Source: Asterias amurensis (lineage: Eukaryota; Echinodermata; Asteroidea; Forcipulatida; Asteriidae). Taken from it: DNA of 64,000 bases. The position numbers and the translations under genes were made by a program. Of the stretch, positions 55,101 to 64,000 are shown one piece after another; the stretch's first letter is position 1, and each line of letters begins with the position of its first letter. Below the pieces are notes generated by a model, which saw only the letters and a program-made list of their open reading frames with translations, did not search any database and was not told the origin of the DNA. The stretch is from positions 1,364,001 to 1,428,000 of the forward strand of contig NC_092654.1 of NCBI RefSeq assembly GCF_032118995.1, written 5' to 3'.

Positions 55101-58100
55101 TGAAATGGTTCATAAAATTTAACTCAGAACAGTAGCCCCAAGATTCTTGCAGGCATGAGAAATTTTGATGTCTGAAATCAGACAATTTGACGTCTGCGTG
55201 GTAAACAAAAAATGCTGTATTTTTCTTGAATATAAATTAAGCTGGCTCTTTAATCCACTGGTACAAAGGGAAATCATATTTCATATTATTTTATTATATC
55301 ATGTAGTGAAGAATATCCCTTGGGTAGCATAGCCTTCAGTGTGCACAAAATCAGTTCAGTCAAAAAAAAATTGTTGTGCAAAAATAATAGTGCTGGATGA
55401 AATCGTTCTCTGTCATGGCAATAAATGTTTTTAAATCTTTGAATGTTTGAATCTTGAATTTGATTTTACGGACTGCAGTAGTATAAGTTAAGCTCTGAAT
55501 AATCACTGGACTCTCAATGGATTGGTGCCAATGATTTCAAATTGTTACTTTTTACTTCCTGTGTGGAGAAATTGTATCAAGGAAGTGGAGGACAGAGCTA
55601 GGAATTTTAAGTCGGGATGTGATAGAATTTGATTAGTGAAGGAAACAAACAGTTATGCAAGGGTCGGAAATTTACTCTGCCCTGGGAGGCCCAAGGCCAG
55701 TTAAACTTTGGTCTAGGAAACTTTCTACTGGAGAACAAGTCGGGCTGTCTTGTTTTTCACAACTTTATAATGTTCATGGTGACTACATTATGCTCTGCTT
55801 GGGGTGTGTTGAAAACAAAGATTGCAGCAACCAAGGAAGCAGTGTCACTTGTTGCACAATCATGTTAACTTTGCTTCACATTTTGTTGTGTTTTGGGGTT
55901 TTCTTCTCATGATTTTGGTCCTGTAAAAAAATGTTCCGGTCCAGTAAAGATTCTTAGCAACCAGCCTCATGGTCTACGTCTTCTTCTTGTTTTTGTTTTT
56001 TGGGGTCAAAATTTGAGCACTGATGTATGATAACGCTTTTTACAATAAAAAGACTTCCACATTTGTGGAAGTGAGTTGAACTAAAACCCTAACCCTGAAA
56101 CCACTGGACTCTGACCGTTGCCCTGGCTCATATTGTGAAGTTTTAACAGCGTTTCCTCGGGGAGTTTAATAAAAGGTCACACCTGGGGATATCCTGTTTA
56201 CGTGGCACATAACCACAGACTTCATTCTTTCATTTTACGCTGACATTTTTCGAGGGTACAAAATTCAAAGGTTACTTGAAGTCTCTGGCAATCGTATTTC
56301 AAACATTTAGGCAGACAGAAGGCTTGCTGATTACCGTAGAAAATGATTTGTTGATCTGACTTGAAGTATCTTTAGGGAAGGTGATGCAATTCTCTGTATT
56401 TTGCAGCATAATGTGAAGGCATGCAACTTATCAACTGATCAGCTGATTTTTTTTTTCTGACACTAGTATACACATTTTGACTGGCAATGAGGTAACTAGT
56501 GTAAGTCTATTCCCCCAAGGTACTTTAAGTGACCAGCTGTCGATTTCACGAAACTCTAGGATTAATCCTAACTCGAGTTAGGACGAGTAACCCGTCCTAA
56601 CTTAGGATGGGTTCAATGCTTCCTACGTATTTGGATACGGAACTCAACTCGTCCTAAGTCCTAAGGTTAATCCTAAGTTAGGAAGAGTTTGGTGAAATCG
56701 ACGGCAGAAGGGGGACCTATTTCCTAATAGGCTGGAGGCCAAGGGTAACCATCTACTTTGAGTCAGGGCAAGAAGGCAATTGCCTCCGTTGCTTCCATGA
56801 AGTATCATGCCTGTATACAATTTATAGTATAAAAATACTTCATTTAATTATTATAAAAATACTCTATAATCAAAGTGGAGGGGCTGTATTTTATAACTTT
56901 TCAAATATTTACTTGCAATTTTCTTTTAGGGTGCTTCAGGAAACTGGTGGAACCATATGCATTACCAGCATCACGCTAAGCCAAATGTGGTAAGTAGAAT
57001 CCATCTGTTCCAGTAGAAAGCAAATAAGAAAATCAACTGACAGGTCAAATGCATACAACTTTCTCTCTCCAGGAGGAACCATGGGAGGGGCTTCGATCTG
57101 GAAGAACATCTAAACTTGAGCCTAAGAGACCCAACAGCTGTCGCCACTAGAAATCACAACCCACTCACCCTTAGATCCCCATTCTAAAGAACTAACGCCT
57201 ACTTCCCCAACACTGCAAAAGACTAGAATTCACTCCCCTCCCCTACTCAACAACCAGTATCACTAGATAGACCCACTAAGTTTCGGCGTACACGCATAGG
57301 TGCGCATAAATGGAACTAGGAGTTCCTCCCTCCTGACCTGACCTCATATGCACTTAATTCAGAATGTCGTAAATTTACACTGTATGCCGGCAATCTGTCC
57401 CTCAGTCCGAGGAAGACTGAACCACAAGACATTTTTTTTCAAGGTGCTTTGCCTCGGGCTTGCTCTTCCATAACCATAATTTATTTCATACTTCTACTTT
57501 CAAAATAATGTATTAAAGAACCAAAATAAATTTATGCTGCAAACTGCTTGCCGACCCACTTGGCCTATGGTCATTAATGCACCATTATTATTAGCATTAA
57601 TATTACTTTTTTTAAAGCTATGTACAGCAGAAGAAGTGTTAGCTATAATCTTCCCTCTCTCTCTCTCTCTCTCTTTTCCCGCCTTTTTTAGATGAACAAA
57701 GATCCTGATGTGAGACTAGAAGCCCTCTTTGTTGTGGGCGAGAACATGCCAAAGAAAATCGCAGAGGAAGGGAAATCTGTCATGCCTTACAATCACCAAC
57801 ACAAGTATTTCTTTATCAGTAAGTTGAACCAGCACTCCTCAATATTAGCTTGGTTTTAAAACTTATCGAAGGCTGACACATCCTCGATTTTCACCCTGTT
57901 ATTTAAAACAAACCAAACAGAGCAGTGTTTTAAGAGAGTTTTTAAAATCAAACCAGTCTTCTTTGGTACATGGTTTGCTGAACGCCTTTTTTGATCCAAA
58001 TGTAGCACAAACCAATGGGCAGTCTAAATCTAGTCTGGCACCCTGTGTGCGCATATGACCCAACATTTTTGACCCAACAAAAATCATCTAATCTCAAAGT

Positions 58101-61100
58101 GTCACTACTCTCCATTGTATTGCCGTTTCAGTTTAAAGGCAACAAAAATTGTAAACATTCCGGATTGTGACTTTTAAAAAAGTTTGAAAGTTTGGCAAAA
58201 GATGGCATTATTTGCTATTTTGTTCATTGACTATGAAATGTCGGTTGCCATGTGGATGAAGTAACATGTGATAGTTAAGTTTAATTTACAATCTTTTTAT
58301 ATGATGAAGAATGTAATTAACTTTGTTTGTACAATTTGTATAAAATAAATGTGTTTCTTTTTTTCTTTTTTCCTACTTGCAGTTGGCCCACCACTTCTTT
58401 TCCCGGTATACTTCCAGTTTATGACTTTTTATTTTTGTATCACTCGCAGGGAATGGATGGTGAGTTGTTGTTCAATAATGTCTCATGTTTGATTCTCCTC
58501 ATCTTTGATGAGAAACGCAAAGACAAAGAGTCAAATCTATATATAAGTTTGAAAGCCGGACCAGAGCTGCATCTGTTGTTTAGTGAATCACTGCAAAGCT
58601 ATAATAATTAATTAAATCCCTCACGAGTGCAGTTTTAGACATTATGTTTAAGATCTGAGTGAAACTCTTACAAGTATGAATTCATCAGCATTCTTCCTTA
58701 GCAGTGGTCCTTGGCCAAATGCCAGTTAAAACAGCCGAGGTCCTGACACAGTACACTCAAAGTGTTCAAGCTGGCTAAGTTTAGCGTTGAAAAATATCCC
58801 TGTTTCATTTGAAATAGGGACCAGTGATAAATTGAGATGGTTACCTTGGTCAAGTGGTTAGACTGCCGGACTTGCAATCTCGAGGTTGTGGGTTCTAATT
58901 CTACCAAGCTAACGAGTATTGACGTCTAGTTGCTGAATCACAATTTCTTGATTTATTGACATTAAGTTAAGTCAATGGTTGGATGAGAGAAATTGGCTGT
59001 TGCCAGCAAAAAATAAAAATAAAATTGAAAAATGACAAGCCAACTGCGGTCGGTTTCACAAAGAACGTATGACTAGTCCTAACATAGGACTAGTCCTAGG
59101 AGATATTAAAAACTTAAGGCTAGACGAGTAACTCGTCCTAACTCGAGATGAAACTAGTCTTAACTTTGGATGAAATCCACCCCAGGTCCTGCTGGCTAGC
59201 GAGTAAAATTTGTTTAAAGGCGAACCCTTTTTCATATTTCTATTTTGTCTTTCTTCTAGGATCTGTTTTTGATGATGACCTTCTATGTGCGTTTCTTCAT
59301 GTGGTATATTCCCCTGCTAGGAATCTTCAAGGCATTTCTACTCTTTGAAGTCATGAGGTAAGACCTACACAAGACCCAAGTAGAAATGTTAGAACTTTCT
59401 CTCAGTTCAGTTTGTCTACCTGGTGAAGAAACGCAGTTGTTTTTGTCACCGGATTGAAAAGAAATCTTGCTCTCAGATCTACTGAGGATGCTGTTGATTG
59501 TTTTCTTATAAAACAGTCTAGATTGTGGGATGGAGAGTAACATGCACCAGGCAAAGAATTCCAATGAGATGCAGTATGTGGAATAAAGCTATTGAAATGG
59601 CTTTTTGTTCTACATCTTGGCTAAGCAAGAAGAAGCAGAATGCATGGTTTCACGCTCACAATTTGGTTGTTTTTACTTGAGTCAAACAGTGGCTTAAAAC
59701 TGATCGCCACTCTAAAGCCAATGTGATATTTCCGTCCTAGCGCCAACGTTGGCCCAATGTTGGAAACAAACATAATGCCATCGCCGATCATAGCCAAAAA
59801 CTGTCACAATATCAACACCAACGTTGCACCCACAAAAACAGCGTTGGTCCAATGTATGACTGTTTTCTAGGGATACAGTGACGTAGGACAAGAAAGTAAT
59901 GTGTTCCTATCTTAGGGATAAATACTTTAATTTTATCATTTTCTTTTTTTAAATTAACGTAGGGTTTGTGAGAGCATATGGTTTACATGGGTGGCTCAGT
60001 CCAACCATATACCGATGAACATCGAGGAGGATACTGGGAAACCATGGTTACAACTTCAGGTAAGATCATTAGCATAATCATTCATTCATTAGCATAGTGA
60101 TTCATTCATTAGCATAGTTATTCATTCATATATACCGGCAAGAGTTTGTGATTGGTCGCAATATGGTCAGGTGGTAGTGGTTTCATTGGTGTTAATTAAG
60201 TGCAGTGAAGAGAATCAGTTGTTTAAAACACAATGAGGCCTGGGTCCAATTTCAAAAAGCTGTTTAGCAGAAAATACAACTCAGAGCTTTATATTATCGA
60301 AAGCGGCGATCGGCTTCTAACCAAAAGTTGTTGTTGCTATTAATTTTAAGAGTGACATCCAAGCGTATACCTTCCATTAAAACAGCGATGAATTAATGTT
60401 TTGAAATGTTGTTTATGATTTTGTTGTCTTTTTTGTTTGTATTTACAGTTGAGTGCGACATGTAATATCGTTCAGTCTGCTTTCAATGATTGGTTTACAG
60501 GTCATCTGAATTTCCAGATCGAACACCAGTGAGTAAACAATTGAGCGTCCTTATCTCAATTAAACACCGATTGAACACTATAAAATTTCATTTCATTACA
60601 CATCTTTAGCCTTTTCACAAAGGTAAATGCAGCCCAGGGGAGGCCCTTTGGAATTTGTTGTACCCCAAACCCCGGCGCTCTTTCACCCTGTCCCTACTCC
60701 AGAGCAGGGGTGGCTTTTCCTAAGGTTATGCCCCTGGCCCTTGCTTCGATGCCCCCTGGAAATATTCAACTAGAAATTGAGCTGTCCGAAATAGCGGTGC
60801 CATTTACTGAGGGCAAACCGCCTTGCCTCTTAAAAGAACGATGCATGCCACAAACATTAACGTGCCTGTCTCTTTGTTTGCCTCCCCAGCCTGTTCCCCA
60901 CGATGCCAAGACACAATCTACACCGCATCGCTCCGATGGCCAGGTCCCTCTGCAAGAAACACGGCATCGACTACCAACTTAAGACACTTAGCTCGGCACT
61001 CGTAGACATTGTAACGTAAGTCCAAGTAGAACATGGTCAGGGCTCATTGTTGTGCTCCTGCTTATTTCAAGCAAAGAATCGGCAGCAGGGAATTCTGCGC

Positions 61101-61558
61101 CAACATCAAGCATAAATTCACAGGAATTTTAGCTTACAAGTGCGCGTGCCAACTCCATGTTACTAGGCATTCTTTGCTAACACAGCTAGCGCAGACATTG
61201 TAAGCGCAGAATTTGGTGGTACGCAGAGCCATGAAGGTGGGCCCGGATGACAGCATTGTTTTATTTCAGAGTTGTCTATAAATGCTACGCAGGCAGCTGC
61301 ACTAGACTCAAGAAACTGAAACGCCTTAACCTAAAAACTGATTCAAGCCCCCCCCCCCCCCCCCCATGTCTTTATTCTCCAATTTTGTTAATGGTCCGAA
61401 GCACAATTCAGAACTGAAGAAACTTAATAGAATGAGATTTGTGATCGTACGGTTCATGAGATATTTCAATTTTTTTCTACTTTGTTTCCTATAGGTCACT
61501 GGAGAAATCTGGCAAGATCTGGTTTGACGCCTACTACAGCCTCAGACACGACCTTTGA
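46118..61558 (+). CDS. FADS2-like: Front-end fatty acyl desaturase with cytochrome b5 domain (FADS1/FADS2-like)
   Basis: This ER-membrane enzyme inserts a double bond between an existing one and the carboxyl end of polyunsaturated acyl-CoAs, drawing electrons through its fused cytochrome b5. Exons: 46118-46345, 48295-48441, 49659-49805, 54043-54144, 56930-56989, 57692-57818, 58383-58459, 59260-59357, 59963-60059, 60449-60528, 60890-61015, 61495-61558. Phases join into 450 residues, close to vertebrate FADS2 (444). The start MGKGGN is shared with human FADS2. The haem motif HPGG is at 60-63. The three histidine boxes are HDLGH (182-186), HYQHH (219-223) and QIEHH (384-388); Gln in the third box marks front-end desaturases. 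Hydrophobic segments around 130-175 and 270-330 fit the four-helix membrane fold. The C-terminus ([26 protein letters not shown]) is strongly conserved. Whether it acts at delta-5, -6 or -8 cannot be told. Poly(A) candidate AATAAA at 61611-61616. Confidence 0.95.
49430..49622 (-). mobile_element. MITE fragment of the 'GAGCTGTTGATAGTATAA' family, minus strand
   Basis: The plus strand shows the complements TTCAGAGGGAGTCATTTTTC and TCTATCAACAGCTCTCC, ending GTTACCAATAATATCCAGTG. It ends about 36 bp before desaturase exon 3 at 49659. Confidence 0.7.
50788..50935. mobile_element. SINE family 1 pieces in opposite orientations
   Basis: A minus-strand tail (AAGTACTGGGTACTTTCCCC) is followed by a plus-strand head (GGGCTAGCTCAGTGGTCTAG, GGTAAGACATCTGCCCTAGA). 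The plus-strand copy is truncated before the B box. Confidence 0.6.
53580..54000 (+). repeat. Degenerate tandem repeat, unit about 47 bp
   Basis: Roughly nine diverged units built on GGATCAACTTTCCCTTTAA, then TATCAGCTAAACTTC and TTGAGATCTT, run up to about 40 bp before desaturase exon 4. Adjacent units differ by substitutions and small indels, so the array is old. Confidence 0.75.
54525..54715 (-). mobile_element. tRNA-derived SINE, family 5, minus strand
   Basis: Plus-strand GCGTAATTCGAACCAGGGTT is the complement of a B box, and GGGAGGAAAATCCCAGAGAG plus CCAAGAACCGAATGAAGACA lie at the left. Related to 37020-37170 and to the insertion in 25985-26315. Confidence 0.65.
56536..56705. repeat. 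Palindromic CCTAACTTAGGA repeat, second copy
   Basis: Begins GTCGATTTCACGAAACTCTA and ends GAGTTTGGTGAAATCGAC, the reverse complement of the copy at 24643-24813 with only scattered differences. Confidence 0.8.
57062..57425. repeat. Unassigned repeat-like segment in desaturase intron 5
   Basis: A C/A-rich stretch unlike the AT-rich surroundings (CACTCCCCTCCCCTACTC) is followed by CTCAGTCCGAGGAAGACTGA. Short frames occur but no protein family is recognised. It may be the 3' remnant of a non-LTR or Penelope-like element. Confidence 0.3.
57656..57690 (+). repeat. CT microsatellite and polypyrimidine tract before desaturase exon 6
   Basis: About nine CT units run into TTTTCCCGCCTTTTTTAG, the acceptor of the exon at 57692. 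The microsatellite thus extends the splice polypyrimidine tract. Confidence 0.85.
58848..59020 (+). mobile_element. tRNA-derived SINE, family 4
   Basis: Head GGTCAAGTGGTTAGACTGCC, CTTGCAATCTCGAGGTTGTG, degenerate B box GGTTCTAATTC (58890) and 3' GAGAAATTGGCTGTTGCCAG. Confidence 0.72.
59045..59180. repeat. CCTAACATAGGA palindromic repeat, diverged relative
   Basis: Carries GACTAGTCCTAACATAGGAC and GAGTAACTCGTCCTAACTCG, framed by GTTTCAC and GATGAAATC; related to 24643-24813 and 56536-56705. Confidence 0.6.
60066..60132 (+). repeat. Short tandem repeat, unit about 21 bp
   Basis: Three copies of a unit reading CATTAGCATAATCATTCATT, starting just after the desaturase exon 9 donor at 60060. Confidence 0.85.
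61068..61252. mobile_element. MITE-like repeat with GCAGAGCCATGAA end
   Basis: The right end ACGCAGAGCCATGAAGGTGG resembles the end at 2276-2296; internal GGGAATTCTGCGCCAACATC pairs with CGCAGAATTTGGTGG. It lies in the last desaturase intron. Confidence 0.5.
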
Positions 61559-64000
61559 GGACAAATGTCACAGAGTTTAAGGTCACAGGTCATGAGGTAA
61601 TATACCATGTAATAAATTAAACGTGTGTGGACGCTTATTATGATTATCGTTCATTATTACAAAAACAGCAGCCGATAAATTTCAAATAAACAAAGGTTAT
61701 AAAAGTGATTGGAGTTTGGTTTTCACAGATGTAAGATAGGGGGACCTTTTTTATGAGGATGTGTGCCATTTTGTTTTTCTTCCATTCAAATCAGTATAAC
61801 CAAAGAGAGGTTTGATGGGGACAAATGTGAAGCCTCGGTTTGATGCACTAGTATTTATTTCAGGTATTGGTAGTAGTCAAAAGCAGAACAGTTCTTATTC
61901 AGAACTTAGAAACATCCCAAATTCCAAAAAAAATACTCTGTCATAGTCGAATAAACCCTCAATAAGTCACACATGTGAAAGAGGTTGCCTAAGTTCACAT
62001 AGAACTTCTTTTCTTACATTTGCTTAGCACTATGAATTTTTTGCTTAGCAGTAAACGAGTGACCAACCAAGTTTGTGATGTTTACTGCTTTGCTTAAAGT
62101 TGTCTAAAATAGATGGTTATTGAAGGTGCATTTGATGCAAAGTTTTCCCGAGCGTGGATTTTTAAAGATGTTTTCTCAATCATAAAAAAGTTTAGTTTAG
62201 AAAATTTTTGTACTTGTCTGTTTTAATATATTTTGGAAGGGTACTTCTATAACTAAAATGAAAATTAAGATTTTATTTTTGGGTTACCAGTTGACTATAA
62301 ATGAATTTGTTTTCTAACTTGGTGTGGTGAACTTTGACCTTCCTGAGGCTGATTTGAATTGAAGTAAACTTAATAAAGGGAAGAAAGTTCTGTGAACTTT
62401 TAATGTTGTTATTTGCAATAAATCTTAAAATTCCCTACAAACTTGCTACTTGAGTGTTGATCAACATCCTCAAACGATTGAAAATAGTGTCTAAACATAA
62501 ATTGTCGCAACTCCCATTATATGGCTCTAAAAGGGTGAAATTTTATACGCTTTTTTAAATGTTGATGTTTGGCCCGTGAATCAGATTAGTAAAGGGTGCC
62601 TCTCATCGGCTCGCTGAGCGTGATGTAAACATCTTATTATTTTGACACTATGTACAGTGGTGGTGCAGAATGATCTGTGCAAATTGACTGGCATGCTTAT
62701 CCTAAAAGCTTTTGTTTGTTTATTACCCAATTGTCCTAATTGTTGTTCACGCCCGCTCTGACTACTAATTTGCATGAAATGTTTTCTTTTGTCTTATGTA
62801 ACAATGGCTACAAATTGGTTACGTATGCTAAACATATCTTAAAATCATTATTTTACCTTATATACAATCTTGAAAATCAAGACAAAAACTGCATAAGTTA
62901 ATCCCTGTTGTACCTTTAAACTAAAATCCTTAATGTATTAAGTGATGAGTTAACCTATTAAATCAACATTCTTGCATGTGTGTATTGTACTGTGCTCGTT
63001 TACGTTTGCGCCTGTTTTGTTTCCCCCTCGATCCTTTGATGCTCCGCCCAACCTAACCCATAATCCCGCCCACAATGACATGTCATTATTCCACTCTAAT
63101 CCCAACCCTTGGATGCAGAGGGTCAGGAAATTCCGTGGAAGTGCAAAAGTTTTCTTCAAATATTGTATTGTTTTTTTCAACTCCCAACTATCAAATATCT
63201 CAAAAGCGGAAGCCTAAACAGTTTTTCCAATCATTTGAAGCAAGTAAGATCACACCTTACTAAAGTTCCATCGAAATAAATACATTAAAAATCAAACGGA
63301 GTATGCACAGGGAAGTGCTTATAATAAATTGAAAATAACAACTCTTATTCAATATGTTAAATATTGATTTGGCAAAGCAATTAATAGATATCTGTTCCTC
63401 GTATATGTGATTTTCTAAAGTATTCTTAAGTTTATGAAATAAATTAAAGCAGTATAGTGTATGAGTATTACATGCAGTGATTAATACTATGACGTCACAC
63501 ACAAACCAGCCAGTATTAGTAGTTACCTTTTTATACAAAAATCACAATAATCTTGGTCATTGTTTACCATGGTTACAGTTAAAATAACCAAGAGATTTTA
63601 CTAAGGTTACAAGTATTACGTAGGCAGTATGAAGTAGAAGGACATTCCAGTATTAGTTTGTCATTAACAGGCATGGTATTATTCCTATTTGACTTTGATT
63701 TCCGATTGTTTCCCCTTTGAAAAAAAAAGACAAATGTGATTAAATAGCCTGGAAAATCTGTTACAGCCTACACCAAGTGGGTCAGGCTTTGTACATTGTT
63801 CCAACATTTTTCCAAAGGACCAGGACCCAATTTCATAGAGCTGCTAAGCACAAAAATTTGCTTAGCATGAAATATCTGCCTCAATAAAAACAGGATTACC
63901 AACCAAATTTCCACATGATTTTCAGGATGAGCAAGCAACAGCTGAATACCAGTAACAAGCAATATGCAACAGATGGAAATTTGGTTGGTAATCCTGTTTT
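61559..64000. other. Region downstream of the desaturase gene
   Basis: AATAAA at 61611-61616 gives a short 3' UTR; further candidates near 61686, 62371 and 62417 would allow a longer one. A fragment of the CTAAGCAC foldback family lies at about 61980-62110. From 62120 to 63760 the DNA is AT-rich with only short frames and nothing I recognise. A palindromic repeat begins at 63828 and runs off the right edge. Confidence 0.55.
63828..64000. repeat. Palindromic GGTTGGTAATCC repeat at the window edge
   Basis: AACAGGATTACCAACCAAAT at 63890 is matched in inverse by ATTTGGTTGGTAATCCTGTT at the end of the window. The left flank CCCAATTTCATAGAGCTGCT belongs to the AAGCAC family. The inverse of that flank presumably lies just beyond position 64000. 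Confidence 0.75.

Noticed and set aside
55629-55912. Two overlapping plus-strand frames of about 80 residues in a desaturase intron
   Set aside because: No splice context, start context or family resemblance; compatible with chance.
56079-56098. CCCTAACCCT, a telomere-like phrase
   Set aside because: Fewer than two full telomeric units; expected by chance in AT-rich DNA.
1-64000. Virus-like elements, LTR retrotransposons, CRISPR arrays, operon-type features
   Set aside because: No long terminal repeats, capsid, envelope, polymerase or integrase signatures and no regularly spaced direct repeats were found; the gene structure is typical animal nuclear DNA.

Overview
This is animal nuclear DNA: large spliced genes with GT-AG introns, an AT-rich background and dense short repeats. 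The encoded proteins look like deuterostome orthologues. The repeats (several tRNA-derived SINE families, TTAA-flanked foldback MITEs, GGTTGGTAATCC-type palindromes) are of the kind I associate with echinoderms, most likely a sea star. The genus cannot be told from the sequence alone.

Layout, left to right. (1) 259-12780, minus: the 5' third of UTP20, a nucleolar 18S rRNA processing factor, in 22 exons, continuing beyond the left edge. (2) 14208-16075, plus: a small three-exon gene for a 108-residue charged coiled-coil protein that I cannot name, divergent from UTP20 and preceded by an X-box (RFX) motif. (3) 18790-32290, minus: INVS (inversin/NPHP2), an ankyrin-repeat and IQ-motif ciliary protein, in 17 coding exons plus likely 5' non-coding exons; its extreme C-terminus is ambiguous. 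(4) 32502-35205, plus: a two-exon C2H2 zinc-finger gene of the Ikaros type, sharing a bidirectional promoter with INVS. (5) 37771-43033, plus: WDR4, the non-catalytic subunit of the tRNA m7G46 methyltransferase, in 10 exons. (6) 46118-61558, plus: a front-end fatty acyl desaturase (FADS1/FADS2-like) with a cytochrome b5 domain and three histidine boxes, in 12 coding exons behind a TATA promoter and a short leader intron.

For the five recognised genes I placed splice junctions by hand, checking that phases add up and that the protein continues into recognisable family sequence. The weak points are the last exons of INVS, its start codon, and the non-coding 5' exons. The genes do not form one pathway: two act in RNA biology (UTP20, WDR4), one is ciliary (INVS, perhaps also the small gene), one is a transcription factor and one is a lipid enzyme.

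Introns and intergenic DNA are full of MITEs and SINEs, several nested. I saw no retroviral, LTR, Polinton or other virus-like element, no CRISPR array, no rRNA gene and no convincing functional tRNA gene. The most notable structures are a 225-bp tandem duplication copying a UTP20 splice acceptor, X-box motifs at two promoters, a hAT-type MITE nested in another with an exact 8-bp target duplication, a MITE carrying CRE and YY1 motifs inside WDR4 intron 1, and a MITE that supplies part of an INVS splice donor.
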